Source: Brachionus manjavacas (Eukaryota; Rotifera; Eurotatoria; Ploima; Brachionidae). From it: DNA of 64,000 bases. The DNA is taken from contig JAHQIY010000009.1 of the NCBI GenBank assembly GCA_019054805.1, positions 1,426,001-1,490,000 of the forward strand, in the 5' to 3' direction. Positions 9,788 to 21,489 of the stretch are shown one piece after another. A program made the position numbers and the translations under genes. The notes beneath the pieces were generated by a model. That model searched no databases, was not told the origin of the DNA, and was given only the letters and a program-made list of their open reading frames with translations. Position 1 is the stretch's first letter; the number at the start of each line of letters is the position of its first letter.

Positions 9788-11896
9788 TATTTATTGTTTA
9801 TTTATTTGCACTTATGTTAAGGCCGCGGCGGGCCACATTCCCGACACACTGTGAAATAAAGCGTGCCGTTAACAAAAAAAGAAAGAAAGTATTTACAGTC
9901 GAGTAAGAATAAAAAATATAAATGAGATTAAAGTCAAATAGAAGCAAAATTGTAAAAATTTAAAATAACAAAATAAAAATCGTCTAATAAAACAATTGAA
10001 GAAAGTTTGAGTTTTACTACTCTAGGCATCATATCTTACCAATTGAGCTATTTTAGATGCTATTTCATCTCTCTGTTTTGAATTAAAAATTTTAATTAGC
10101 TCGATCACTATGGGGTTGTTCTTACAGGTCTATCTTATCTCGGTTTTCAAAATATATTTGTCAACCGAGCAGAGTTCTTCTACTTTCAACTCGAGTTCGT
10201 TGAGTTCGCGTCTTTGGTGTTGCTCATCTATTTCGTTCAGTGGGTCTTTTAGTTGAAGTGACATTGTGTTTTCGATAATCAATCGTGTGTAGTTGTTCTT
10301 TAATAGGTTAATGAGGAAGTCGTTCTTTAGGATCTGAATATGTTTTTTTGTTGGTTCTATTTTTAGAGCAGAGAATAAGTTTTTTGTCCTGCACCTAGTT
10401 GGAATGCCAAGTATTGTCTTTACAATGTTGCTTTCTACCCTCTTAATTTTTATGATGTCCCTTTGCGTCAAATAAACGTTTTCTATTCCATAGAGTAGCA
10501 CTGGTCGTATAAATGTTATGTAGAGTTGACCTTTCATTGTTGGATGAAGGTTGTTGTCAAGCAAACCAAGTGACTTAATCTTCATTAGGGCGGCAGTTGC
10601 CACTTTTTTTCTTTGTTCTAAATGTTTTACGTGTTTATTGTCGTCAGTGATTTCGACTCCTAGATACTTAAACTGTTCGACTTGCTTTATCTCGATATCA
10701 TTTAGTTTTAATTTTTCTTGCCATAGATCTCTTCTCTGTTCAGTGGCTGATCTTTTGATCTTTTTATTGAAAATCATGAGCGTCAATTTTTCTGGATTAT
10801 ATGTTATTTCGTTTAGTTTACCATATGATTGGGTGATATCGATTAGTTCTTGAAGACCCTCTTTTGTTGTACTTAAGAGGAGAACATCATCAGCATACAC
10901 TATGATGTCAAGTTTTAGACTGTCAGAGATTTCTACGCCAGTATGCGCTGATTCAACTTTGACAATGAGGTCGTCTACGTAAATAGAGAAAAGCTTGGGT
11001 GATATTGCTCCGCCTTGTCGGACTCCCAGTGTTGTTCTGAAGAGATTCGAAAATTCTCCATCATTTTCTATTATCATTACCGAGCCATTGTAATAGTTAA
11101 TTAGAGAGACTATGATGAATGGGTTGATTTTCATATCAATCAGCTTCGTCCAAAGGTTCAGGCGATTAACCTTATCAAAGGCTTTCGAGGCGTCTATGTC
11201 ACAAACATAGAGTCTCTTACGGAAATTGTTTGCTACTTTCACTGCTTGTTTTAAAGTGAATACTGCGTGACCGCATGACGATAGCTTTTTGAACCCAAAT
11301 TGTTTTGTATGATCAGTGTTTTCTTTTTCTAGTTCCTTTAAAAGAAGTTATTCGAAAACGTTCGAATAAACATCAGATATGGCTACTGGTGGTAAATTTG
11401 CCATTGAGTTATTTGGTTTTTTGATATCCTTAATAAGAGCTTTGAGGATCGAGACATTAAAAAGGAACGGCGTTGTTTGATAAGAGATCAATTTTTCGTA
11501 AATTGTGGTCAGAATTGTACCCACCGTATTTTCTGGGCTATATTCTCACACCTGCAAATCCAATGCTTTTGCCATTCGGCAAGTTCATTATCAATTTCTC
11601 TACCATATTTGGATCTAGTCTAAAGTTTCGTTCGAGTGAAGATGACTTTAGGAGTTCGCCAATTTCGTTTTACGTTGCTGCTCTTCTTCATCGTTCCATT
11701 CGTTTTGAAGATTGAAAAGTTTGTGATATTCTTTCTCGATTTTGTTGACCATGATGTTGACCGATTATTTTCTTGCTTTCAAAGATTTGACTTTTTTCCA
11801 AAAGTCTTGTTTAGTTAGGATTTTATCACGTTTAAGCCTTAAGTTATATCTTTTTCTAATTCGAAACTCTTTCTTAGCTTCATAGTATTGTTTTCT
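9788..11896 (-). mobile_element. 5'-truncated non-LTR retrotransposon (LINE) with 13-bp target duplication
   Basis: Degenerate LINE on the minus strand. Its open part, 10130-11242, is a reverse transcriptase: DASKAFDKVNR, LGVRQGGAISPKLFSIYVDD, then VYADDVLLL (the catalytic YADD box), then thumb and C-terminal segments such as QFKYLGVEITDD. Upstream to 11896, broken frames continue the RT fingers (LPPVAISDVYSNVFE, KQFGFKKLSSCGH) and the linker (YYEAKKEFRIRKRYNL). The 3' end is a short (AAATA)n-like tail at 9788-9812. ATAGAGGTGTATT flanks it on both sides (9775-9787 and 11897-11909), the signature of target-primed integration. It starts in the linker, so the endonuclease domain was never copied. 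At least one frameshift and stop codons make it inactive. Clade assignment is uncertain. Confidence 0.9.
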
Positions 11897-11989
11897 ATAG
11901 AGGTGTATTAATAATATATAATAATAGAGGATATAATAATAGATATAATAGATATAATAGATATAATAATATTATTATAGAGGTGTATT
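11897..11989. repeat. Target duplication plus ATA-rich microsatellite
   Basis: ATAGAGGTGTATT at 11897-11909 is followed by an ATAATAG/GATATAATA tandem array and a further copy at 11977-11989. The array probably grew by slippage or duplication of the LINE target duplication. Confidence 0.6.
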
Positions 11990-13055
11990 AGCCACCAATA
12001 AATCTAATGAAATTGATTGAATTAAATTAGCACTTTAAGAGACTTTTTGCGTAATAATTAAATGGCTCTGCAGTGAAAAAAATTAGAAGTAAGAAAAAAT
12101 AATTAGAATTAAAAAATTTTCTGCTACGAAACTAATATAAGCTAATATATTGTATAATGTGTATTTTTTTTATATTCTTTTTTTAGACTAACTTTTATAA
12201 TTTTGGTCTATGAGGCTTATAATATTTTTTATTTAAAAAAAAAATAAATTTGAATTAGCATTAATTAAAGTACTAAAAAAAAGTCATAAAGTGGATTCAT
12301 TAGGTCTCTGTTAATAGAAAAAATTTATTCAATTAATTCATTAGGACAAAAATTAATTTTTTTTCCTTTAATTAGACTTATTTATCCTTTTTTTAATTTT
12401 CAAAATTTTATTTTATCTTATTTTACTTTATTTTAAATTTAAATTTTTTTATTTATTTTTATTTTGAAGGAGCATTAGCTCGGTGTAGATTAATAAATAA
12501 ATAAACTAAGATCCCAAATAGTCAACCAGACTTTTCAAATGCTTCGATCTATTATGACCATTCTTATGGAAATTTTTAATCTAATTAAAATTTCCTTTTT
12601 AGCTTTTTAAAATAATTTAGAAATTTTCAATCGTTATCGATCTCAGATTTCTTTCTTTTGTAAATTTAACAAACATATTTTCTTAGTTTAAACTTCTCTC
12701 ATTGATAAAATTCAAAACATAAAACCAGTTATCAAGTTCTTTTTAATTGATAAAATTATTTATTTTTAACTTTAATGAAATAACGCGTTACTTGTTTAAA
12801 ATTGAATTCTAATCGAATGTCAACTTTATCGTATTCTATTTTTAAACTATCTATTAGCTTTTTAATTTAGACCCCAAAATATTACCAAACAAAATAAAAT
12901 TCACGTTTTGTGAACGCTAAATATGATTAAATAAAATGTGACTTATCACATGATATTTTGGATTGATTAGCCAAATAATCATTATAGATAAAATTTATCC
13001 AAAATCTATAAATAATTGTTAAATTTTCAATCAGAAATAAAATAAACTCAATAAA
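11990..13055. other. AT-rich upstream region of the lipocalin gene
   Basis: No coding frame recognised. CTATAAATAATTG at about 13005-13017, some 40 bp before the lipocalin ATG, has a TATA-like core and could be part of its promoter; this is a weak inference in such AT-rich DNA. Confidence 0.3.
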
Positions 13056-13702
13056 ATGAAAGCTTTTATAGTAGTTGTTGCTTCAATTATTTGCATTCAA
13101 CAAGCGTCATCTCAGTCATTGGGGGTATGCCTAAAGTCGCCTGTTATCAAAGATTTCGATGCCGCAAGATATCTCGGCAAATGGTACGAAATAAAGCGAT
13201 TCAATTACATTTTTGAGCCACAAAATTTACAATGTTTGGTAGCTATCTATGGCACGTTAAATCAGACAGCCATTTCTGTAAATAACACTGGCTTCAATGT
13301 GTAAGCTTTTTCTAATTGAAAGCATTAAAATTTAATTAAAAATATTAATTAAAATTCTGTAGGAAAACTAAAAAAACCGATGGACGAAGTGGTTATGCTT
13401 ACGTACCAAATGCGGCCGAACCCAATAAGCTATCAGTGGTTTTACCAGTAGAGGTGTTTAATGTTACAATTTTGCAAGGAGAAGGACCATATGACGTGCT
13501 AGAAACAGACTATGATACATATGCACTGGTCTATTCATGCACCCAAGTTGTTTATGATTTAGTTAAGCTTGAAATTGTATGGATTTTGGCACGTACACCC
13601 AAATTAGATGAGAAATTGGTTAATTATTTGGAAGAAAGACTCCAGAGCTATAAAATTGATACCACCAAATTGATTACTACAGATCAAAGTTGCGGGTTCT
13701 GA
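13056..13702 (+). CDS. Secreted lipocalin, apolipoprotein-D-like
   Basis: Secreted single-domain lipocalin that binds small hydrophobic ligands. Two exons (13056-13300 and 13363-13702) with a 62-bp GT-AG intron give 194 residues, close to apolipoprotein D (about 190). Residues 1-19 form a signal peptide ending SS|QSLG. The first lipocalin signature is YLGKWYEIKRF with the invariant G-x-W; the second region is TDYDTYALVYSC (T-D-Y); the third is VWILARTPKLDE with the invariant Arg. The final segment ITTDQSCGF matches the TDQ-x-C end of apolipoprotein D proteins. Cysteines sit at the positions expected to form two disulfides. N-glycosylation sequons (NQT, NNT, NVT) are present. Relatives act in lipid transport and stress protection; the specific ligand is unknown. 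Confidence 0.92.
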
Positions 13703-16247
13703 GACTCAATTTTGGAAGTTGTTATTTTTTAAAGAGTCAATGAAAAAATTGAAAAAAAAATCACAGTTTTTTCATCTATAGATAAATATTACTAACATTT
13801 TTAGAAGCAGAAAATTTTTATTCTTAGATTTTATAGATGTTTGCTTGTTTTTTAATATTATAAATATTTTGTTAAATTATTTGAATAAATAAGATGGAGT
13901 TTCAAAATAGTGAAATATTATTGATAAAATATTTCAACCGATATGTGTTAATTATATTAGCGTAGTGGCAAGAAAATTTTTTTTTAATTTTAATATACTG
14001 TAAATTTTTTTAGGGTGGCAAAGTGCAATAAATTAAGCCATAGTTATTCAAAAGTCATAAAGTCAAAGTCAAATCAAGTCATTTAACTTGACTTGTAAAT
14101 TTTGAAGTCTAGAATGATTTTACTCTTAGATAAAAAGCTTTGATATTCTTATTTTTCAAATCGAATAAATTTTATTTTGAATTTATGATGATCTAAAAAT
14201 TTTAGGCTTAATTTAAAAACCCTTTTAATTTCAAAAAAAATTAAAATTTTAAAAGTTAAGTTACTGAATTGACTGTGAAAGACTTTAAAAATACTTTTTT
14301 AATTTTGACTTTTGCACAGGTTTGGTTATTAGTAAATTTTCATAAAAATAATCAATGCTCTTAATCAAACAAATTTTTTTTTTTAAATTTTTTAATATTT
14401 ATCAAAGTTATTTCATATTACCAAACAAAATTTTATAAAAGAATTTTAATCAAAAAGAATTATTAGCACTTCACAGTAAATAATTTTGAGCCTTAATTTA
14501 CTCAGGAGATATTTTAATTCAATTTCAATATTTTTGAGACCAAATAATAATAACCCTTAATCGCAAAAATTTAAAAAGAAACTTGATGAAAATCTATAGT
14601 CCAAGAATATACTTTAAAAAGTTTAAATTATTTAAAACTTTTTAATCTGACATTAATTTTTAAGTTGTAGACAATTAAAATGTATAGCTCATGATAAGTT
14701 AATATTTTCTTATTAACATGCATATTTTTCCAAAATAATAAAACTAATGAGCAAAAAGTTTTTTTTAAAAAAAATAAAGAAAAATTAAAACATAATTATT
14801 TAAATATGTCATATTATTGTTATCTTTTATAATAAACACCACAAGAGCGATGATAAAAAAATATATAAATAAAATATTTTTTATATTTTTAATTAATTAA
14901 TCTTTTTCGAACAGAAACTCCTTCAGATTGAAAATAAAAATCGCAATAAAAACTGTTCTTATTGAAAATAAGTAATACCAAATTAATTTGATATACAGTG
15001 AAGCAAAAATTGGTATTTAAATTATTAACTTTATAGAATTTTTATTACTTTTAAGTTGGACCTTTTTTAAATTATCCTTCCTTTCTCTTTACTCATTTTT
15101 CGAAATGAATATCCAAACAATACAAGAAATTCAACATTCAGCAGTTCTGTCTGATCTAAGATTAAAAAATGATACTTTCTCCAACATTTTACATCACGAC
15201 ACCTTAAATAAACTTAAACTACTAACAATGTCGAATAATCGACTTTTTCAGTTGATTGAAGCAACTTTTTAAAAGAACTGATTTATTCTGTTCGATTGAT
15301 TTTCAGACTGCTGGAAGAAAACATATTAAAAAATACATTGTCAGAAATTTTAGATAGAAATTTAATTAATTATTAATTTAATATCTTTTTTGTCTATAAT
15401 TTGAATTATTAGAGCATGAGTTAAACAATTTTTACATCAAAATTGGTTATTAGTAAACTATTTAATTATTTAATTTGTGCGAAAATAATCACTGATGATT
15501 ATAAGATTCAAAATACAATCGATACAATATTAGACATTTAAAATTTAAATAAAAAATTTCAAAAAACATTTGTCAATAAATAGATTATTTTTAAACAGAT
15601 AGCATGTTAATTTAAATTAAAAAAAATTGAATTTTTTTCAATTATTACCAAATAGTTCAAAATTATTTAAGCTGCGAAGACATAATTTAAAAAAACATAC
15701 ATAAATTTAAAAATTGTAAAAAAAATTACAATTTAAATAGATCATAAATACAAAAAATAAATAAATCTTAAAATATTGATTATTAATACTTTCTTGCAAA
15801 GTAAAATTAATTATCATTTTGTTCAATTTACTGAAGCAAATTTTGCTTAATGTTGTTTCATCATCGAAGTTTAAAAGACTCAATTTTGTCAATTTAAATT
15901 AGTTAAAAATAACTTTATTTTTATAACATTTGTATGGAAAAAAGCTAAATCCTAATAAATTCAATGGAAATCTAAAAAATGGTACCGATTTGATGAAAAA
16001 ATAGTATATTCACAAGTTAGGTGAAGCTAAGATAAGTAGTACTTTTAAAGTAACAGTACCATACGTGGACCGTGTTACAGCTGATCCAACTAATAATGAA
16101 AAAAAAACAATCATCAATTGTAAAAACCTGCCACTTAGCATGGTATTTACATGGATGTCATGCAAAAAATTTGTTCCAAATTTATAAACACAACTAATTA
16201 AATTTTTAATCGTAAGATTTAATCTCTGAAAAAAATTAAGAGAGTTT
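13703..16247. other. AT-rich intergenic with AAGTC-rich patches
   Basis: No gene seen in 2.5 kb. 14050-14110 and 14270-14325 are rich in AAGTC/GACTT words and may be degraded arms of a fold-back element like the one at 16248-16540. A patch of ordinary composition at 16060-16150 has no recognisable frame. Confidence 0.4.
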
Positions 16248-16540
16248 AATGACCAGACTTGTTTTTAAGTCACAGTTTTAAGTCTAAGTCAGAAAAATTT
16301 GCGTCAAAATTATGACTTTAATTTTTTTTTATAAAGTCAAAGCCAAGTCTTATAAATTTTTTTTGTCAACTAATTTTCTGATTTTAAAACTAAACTTTTT
16401 ATGGATTAAAATAAAAAATCTTATTTATTTTTTAGTTTAAAAATCAGATAATTAGTTCACTTGACTAAACTTCACTAAAAAAAAAAATTTAAGTCATTGA
16501 CATAAGACTTGTGACTTAAAAAACAAGTCTGTGAATGACC
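16248..16540. mobile_element. Fold-back element with AAGTC-rich arms
   Basis: The left arm begins CAGACTTGTTTTTAAGTCAC and the right arm ends with the complement of CAGACTTGTTTTTTAAGTCAC. The two arms meet at an inner hairpin (AACTAATTTTCTGATTTT near 16369 against AAAAATCAGATAATTAGTT near 16440), leaving almost no unique loop. Arms are about 140 bp with several indels. AAGTC/GACTT words recur through both arms. No coding capacity. Confidence 0.6.
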
Positions 16541-17053
16541 TTTAAAAAATGTGATCCTAATTGTAAAAAAAAAACTGTAGTTTTTGAAAAAACGATGTTT
16601 ATTTCAATCAAAATGCCATAGAAATAAAATTAGCAATAATTTTTCACAAATATTTGTTAAGTAAAAAATAAAGATTTTCTTTTAAAATTTTTTTATTGAA
16701 TTGAAATTTTTATGACTGATATTTTTTATTAATTAAGTTAATTTTTCGTATTTCGTTTCGATTTAACTTAGACAACATAATTTAAAAAAAATTTAATTCT
16801 AGAAAAAATGAAAATTTAATTTGCTAAAAATTTCAAAATTAAAAGACATCTGTTTGAACATGTTTTAAAGTCGAAGAAAGAACTGCTTTCAAATAAAATT
16901 TTGCAAGAATAAAATTTCGAAAATAAACTGCAACTAAACTTTATTGAAATTAATTTAAAATAAAATCACATTAATAGAACTAAAGTTGTCCAAAAATCAT
17001 CCCATAAAATACATTACTTTTTAAGCATAAATTGTTGACCTGATCAATAAAAA

Positions 17054-19043
17054 ATGGTAGAAAATTTAGACTTTGACAAAATTGTCCAGGAATTCCGCGG
17101 CACTTTCGTTAGTATTTTACTTCAAATCATCTATGAAGAAAAGTAAAAAAAACAATTTCCTTTTTTTAAGCATGATGGTCAGTTAAAGATTCAGTCAAGC
17201 GCAATTACATTCAAAAATAGAAAAACTTCCAAGGCTGAACACATCCAGAACGAAGAAATAGAGAATACATATTGGATGAAGCGTGCCAAAGGCAACTGCT
17301 TCAAACTGGTCTTAAAAAACGGCAATACCTACCGATTTGATGGGTTCAGCGAAAACGACTTTCCCAAACTGGAAGAATTCAGCCGCAAAGTACTCAAAAA
17401 GCCAATAGAAAAAAAAGAACTGTGCGTCAAGGGATGGAACTGGGGAAAACCGAATTTTACCGGCGATTCTCTTAACTTTGAGTCAGATGGCAAAACAGCC
17501 TTTGAAATTCCACTTAAAAATGTGTCAAACACAGTCGCGCAAAAAAATGAGGCCATTCTTCAATTTCACCAGAACGAGGATGCGGCCGTTTCTCTGATGG
17601 AAATTAGATTTCACGTACCATCCTCTGGTCCAGATCAGGACACAGATCCGGCCCAAGAATTTGTGCAGAGAGTCCTGAACAAAGCCGATGTTATCAGCGC
17701 CTCGGAAGCGGACGCCATTTGCACCCTCACCGAGCTCAACTGTGTCACGCCTCGTGGCCGCTACGATGTCAAGTTTTTCACAGACTTCATTGACCTGCAT
17801 GGAAAGACCTTTGATTACAAAATTTCATATGACCACATACTAAGACTGTTTCTTTTGCCGCACAAAGATGGCAGGCAAATGTATTTTGTGATGGCCATTG
17901 ATCCGCCCATGAAGCAAGGAAACACCAGATACCCTTTTTTAATTGTTCTGTTCAATATTGAAGAAATTATTTCGGTCGACTTGACCATATCGGATAAGAC
18001 CCGTGAAAAATTCGGTGAAAGAATCGAAAAATTAGACGAGTCTATATCAGGCCCTTACCATGAAGTGGTCAGTCGAATTTGCCGGACTGTTCTAGATAAA
18101 AAGATAACTGTACCGGGAAATTTTACCACGTAATTTGATTAAAAAATAAAAAAGATTTTTCAAAAATTTATTAAATTAATTTAGATCTGGTGGAGCAAAG
18201 TGCTTGGCCTGTTCGTATAAAGCAAGCAGTGGTTTCTTGTATCCGCTAGAGAGAGGTTTTCTTTTTGTTCACAAACCACCTATCCATGTGCTCTTCTCGG
18301 ACATAGGACATGTAAAATTTGATCGTTCTTCCCAAGGAACCAAGTCGTTTGACTTTGAAATCGACCACAAAAATGGAACTAAGTACGTTTTTAGTGGCAT
18401 AGAAAAGTAAGGATTTAAATTAAGAATTTTTTTTTTAATCAAGATTATTTTTTTCTCAAAAGAGTGGAACAAGAAAGACTGGCTGAATTTGTTAAAACCA
18501 AAGGAATTAGCATTACCAAGTCCGACAAAGCTTTTGTGAGTTATTTTGTTTTAATAAATACTTGGGACATTTTTTTTATTTTTAATGTAATTTTAAAAGG
18601 CCAAATTGGACATGGATAATGAGGTTGACCATGATCCCTATGCCGAAAGGATGAAGCAGGAAGGACGTGAAAAAGATGAGATTGATAGCGATGATGACGA
18701 AGAGGATGAAGATTTTGAGGGCGGTTCGGAGTCCGAGGAAGACATTGATTTTGATAGTGATGCTTCGATTGACAGCTCTGAAAGTGGCAGTGAAAGTGAT
18801 CGCGTCAAAAAGACCAAAGATTCAGATGATGAAAAAAGGAAAAAAAAGAAAAAAGAGTCTAAAGAAGAAAAAAAAAGCAGTAGTAGCAAAGATAAATCTA
18901 AAGATGAGTCGTCTAAAAAATCTTCGAAACGCTCGTCTGGAAAAGAATCGAGCAAAGACAGTGCCAAAAAACCAAAAGTTACAGATGAGTCCAAAGCCTT
19001 CAAATCAGCTGAGTTTGTCGAGGATAATTCCGATTCTGATTAA
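17054..19043 (+). CDS. SSRP1: SSRP1/Pob3-type FACT complex subunit, HMG box absent
   Basis: Histone chaperone subunit of FACT, which with SPT16 loosens nucleosomes for transcription and replication. Five exons (17054-17107, 17171-18129, 18185-18406, 18463-18535, 18600-19043) join to 583 residues. Order: N-terminal PH-like/dimerisation region (HDGQLKIQSSAITFKN, YWMKRAKGNC), the SSRc double-PH region (MEIRFHVP, VTPRGRYDVKFF, YDHILRLFLLPHKDGRQMYF), the Rtt106-like PH domain (KCLACSYKASSGFLYPLERG, HVKFDRSS, FDFEIDHKNGTKYVFSGI), then an acidic stretch (about 455-510), then a Lys/Ser-rich tail ending SAEFVEDNSDSD. The tail corresponds to the end of animal SSRP1, yet the HMG-box that normally precedes it is missing; the last exon is one uninterrupted frame across that point. 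About 710 residues is usual in animals, so the shortfall fits loss of the box. Confidence 0.95.
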
Positions 19044-19599
19044 AATAATAAAGATGCACTATTTTGATTTATTTTGATTTTGAGTTTTTTTTTTTTTCAA
19101 TTTTAAACCTCTGAACAATTCGAACTTTGAGTAAATCTCAATTTTTAATTAAAAATTTAATTTGTCTAAATCTATATATTTGTAATTAAATGAAAGTTAA
19201 ACAAGTCAATAAAAAATCTTTAATCATTATAATTTTCATTTGAAGTAAAAATTAATATTAAATTTTTAAAATTAAAAAAAGAGCAAAAATAAACAGCTTG
19301 ATTATTTATAGATTAAAATAAAATCGGTCGCCCACAAAAATTTTTGTTCACCAATATGTAACTTTTGAGCACAATATTTTTATCAATTAAAACTTAAAAT
19401 GATTTTTTTTAAATTTTGGAAAAAAATTCAAAATTACTCACCAAATAGGTCTAATACTACAAAACTCGAATTTTTTTTAACACAGCCATTAAATCTCGAT
19501 ATCTTTTGAACAATATTTTATTGAATATTTTTTATTATTTTAATTTGTGGCCACCTTTTCAGTATTTAAAAAAAATGTATATTTAAAAATGATTTCATA
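19044..19599. other. AT-rich 3' flank of SSRP1
   Basis: Nothing beyond AT-rich sequence was recognised. Confidence 0.4.
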
Positions 19600-19603
19600 T
19601 TAA

Positions 19604-19822
19604 CCTGTCATATCAATAATTAAATTGTCATATGAAAAAAAATAAAATATTCATATGGATAATAAAATTAAAGATTTTAAGCTATTAAAAGTTTAATTAT
19701 TTTACAACCAATAGTTCTCTAATCTATAGCATACTCGAATCCCTAAACCGGATCTTTGCCCAGGAATTATTGTATGACAATTAATTTTTTTTATAAGACG
19801 ATTTAATCATTGATATGACGGC
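19604..19822 (-). mobile_element. piggyBac-like MITE, copy 1
   Basis: The element is bounded by TTAA at 19600-19603 and 19823-19826. Its inverted ends are CCTGTCATATCAATAATTAAA and the complement of TTTAATCATTGATATGACGG. TTAA duplication plus C-rich termini is the piggyBac signature. It has no coding capacity. Inside, 19735-19768 holds the GC-rich motif (CGAATCCCTAAACCGG...) that recurs elsewhere in the window. The related copy at 29079-29260 lies in the opposite orientation. Confidence 0.78.
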
Positions 19823-19864
19823 TTAATATTTTACATTTAAAAATCTGCTTTTAGTTTTTTTTTT

Positions 19865-21060
19865 CGTTCGACGTGTTAGTTGTAGTAGTAGTTGAAGCAA
19901 CGCCTATATGGCGTGAAATCTGCTGATCGCAGATAATATGCTTAAAAACTAAATACATTTTATACAAAAAATAAAATAATTAGTTTTAAACATGATAAAA
20001 TATAATAAGTTTAAAGCTTTAGATGAATTCAACAATGTAGTAGTAGTAGTTTTGACTGTAGGTGGCTAGCCAGCGAGTGTGCTGATAAGGCACACTAAGA
20101 CAGCAGATGTAATTGATTGCTGCTCATCCAGAAATCAATGCCTTCTTTAAAGCTGTTAACTTTGGGGTTTCAACTAATTGATTTGGCAGTGAGTTACATA
20201 TGTTAGCGGTTCTGTTGAAAAAAAAACTTTTCTCTATGTTGGAGCCTCGAAATTTCTTTGTGATATTTGAAGCAGTGACCTCTTCCTTGGATTTTGGTGA
20301 CATTAAAATTATTGCTTTTTTCAACCAATTCAGTTCCATGCATGAACTTGTATAATTTAATTAGATCACCTCTTTTTCTTCTTTCCACCAGATTTGGAAT
20401 GTTCAAAGCCCTCAATCTGCTTTCAAACGGTTTGTTTCTAATTGAAGAAACAAATTCCGTAGCTCTGCGTTGAATCCTCTCAAGATTCTCACAATCCGAC
20501 TTAAGAAATGGAGACCATACAGGCACAGCAAATTCCAAAAGTTAAATTCAATGATCTAAAAAACTTATAATCAAAACGAGCGAATGATTTCCTGATGCGA
20601 CCCAACATTTGATTTGCTTTGTTTGTAGCCTATATCATTTGATTTTTCCATTTAAGATTTGTATTGAAGATAACTCAAAGATCTCTTTCGGTTTCTGAAG
20701 TTCATATCTGTTTACCATTAATAAAATAAGTGAATTCTTTGTTTTTTATGACCGCAATGCGTAACCAAACATTTTGATGTGTTGAAGAGAAGAAGCCAAT
20801 CTTGAGTCCACTTGAAAATTAAGTCTAAATGTTTGATTTAAAACAGCATAAAGTTGTTGAAACTGTTGTATACTTAGGTAGCTTAAGTAGTTTATTCCAA
20901 TAATTGAGTAAAAAAGTTTAATCGTAGAGCAAAATTTTTTCTTTCTCCAATATTAATCCAAAAGAATGACTTCTGATTGCTCTTCTTCGAAAATTTAAAA
21001 AAGTAAAATCAACTGCTTCCAATTTTCAAATTATTATATACATTTGAATAAGATCACTTT
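19865..21060 (-). mobile_element. CR1/jockey-type LINE 3' fragments with (ACT)n tails
   Basis: Minus-strand remains of at least two LINE 3' ends. 20124-20538 reads the conserved C-terminal region of CR1-like reverse transcriptases: EFAVPVWSPFLKSDCENLER, IQRRATEFV, RRKRGDLIKLYKFMHGT. Upstream, about 20540-20740, broken frames continue (FTYFINGKQI, NTNLKWKNQ, ATNKANQMLGRIRKS). 20790-21060 is a second, separate C-terminal end (GLILEKEKILL, NYWNKLLKLPKY). Its frame stops at the palindrome starting 21062. The minus-strand 3' tail is an ACT microsatellite at 20037-20051, and another tail at 19875-19890. All frames carry stops. Confidence 0.82.
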
Positions 21061-21061
21061 T

Positions 21062-21251
21062 TTATAGTTTCAGGCTTACGATACTAAATTCCATTTAAAA
21101 TTTGACCAAAATTTTTTTATCTTTTGCTGCTGCTGCTGAAATAACTTGCGTGAAATGGAACTTGCAAGTTATTTCAGCAGCAGCAGCAAAAGATAAAAAA
21201 ATTTTTGGTCAAATTTTAAATGGTATTTAGTATCGTAAGCTTGAAACTATA
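21062..21251. repeat. Near-perfect palindrome, 88-bp arms and 14-nt loop
   Basis: 21062-21149 and 21164-21251 are reverse complements with only a couple of mismatches. They contain (GCT)4/(AGC)4 and ATAACTTGC at the tip, around the loop GTGAAATGGAACTT. As RNA or single-stranded DNA it would fold into one long hairpin. It sits exactly between two LINE fragments of opposite orientation. It may be a small hairpin precursor, a fold-back insertion, or an inverted-duplication artefact of amplification or assembly. Confidence 0.85.
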
Positions 21252-21253
21252 AA

Positions 21254-21442
21254 ATTATAAAATTTACCAGTTTCTTTAGTAAATTGTCCTAATTCTGATT
21301 TAATTGATACTAAGAAAGACTTTGAAATACTTAATTCTAACTCTGAACTTTTTAGAAATTATGATCAGTGTAATTTTAATGATCCAATTTGCTTAAATGA
21401 ATTAATTATGGCTTTAAAACTACTACTACTACTACTACTACT
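21254..21442 (+). mobile_element. LINE fragment preceding the RT domain, ending in (ACT)n
   Basis: The plus strand reads a frame with FRNYDQCNFNDPICLNELIM and ALK, which resembles the segment just before the RT fingers in CR1/jockey LINEs (a PI-x-x-x-EL-x-x-A-[IL]-K pattern). It runs directly into an ACT microsatellite at 21419-21442. Only about 60 codons remain. Confidence 0.5.
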
Positions 21443-21489
21443 AGTACTTAATTCGAGTAAAAACACCAAAAGGCGACGATAATAAAAAT

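Noticed and set aside
10551-10853. 100-codon plus-strand open frame in the LINE
   Set aside because: Antisense of reverse transcriptase sequence.
18130-18600. Possible hidden HMG-box exon in SSRP1 introns
   Set aside because: The introns are only 55-64 bp and the acidic-to-tail exon is uninterrupted, so there is no room for a 70-residue domain.
18638-19003. 121-codon minus-strand Ser/Leu-rich open frame
   Set aside because: Antisense shadow of the SSRP1 acidic and Ser-rich tail.
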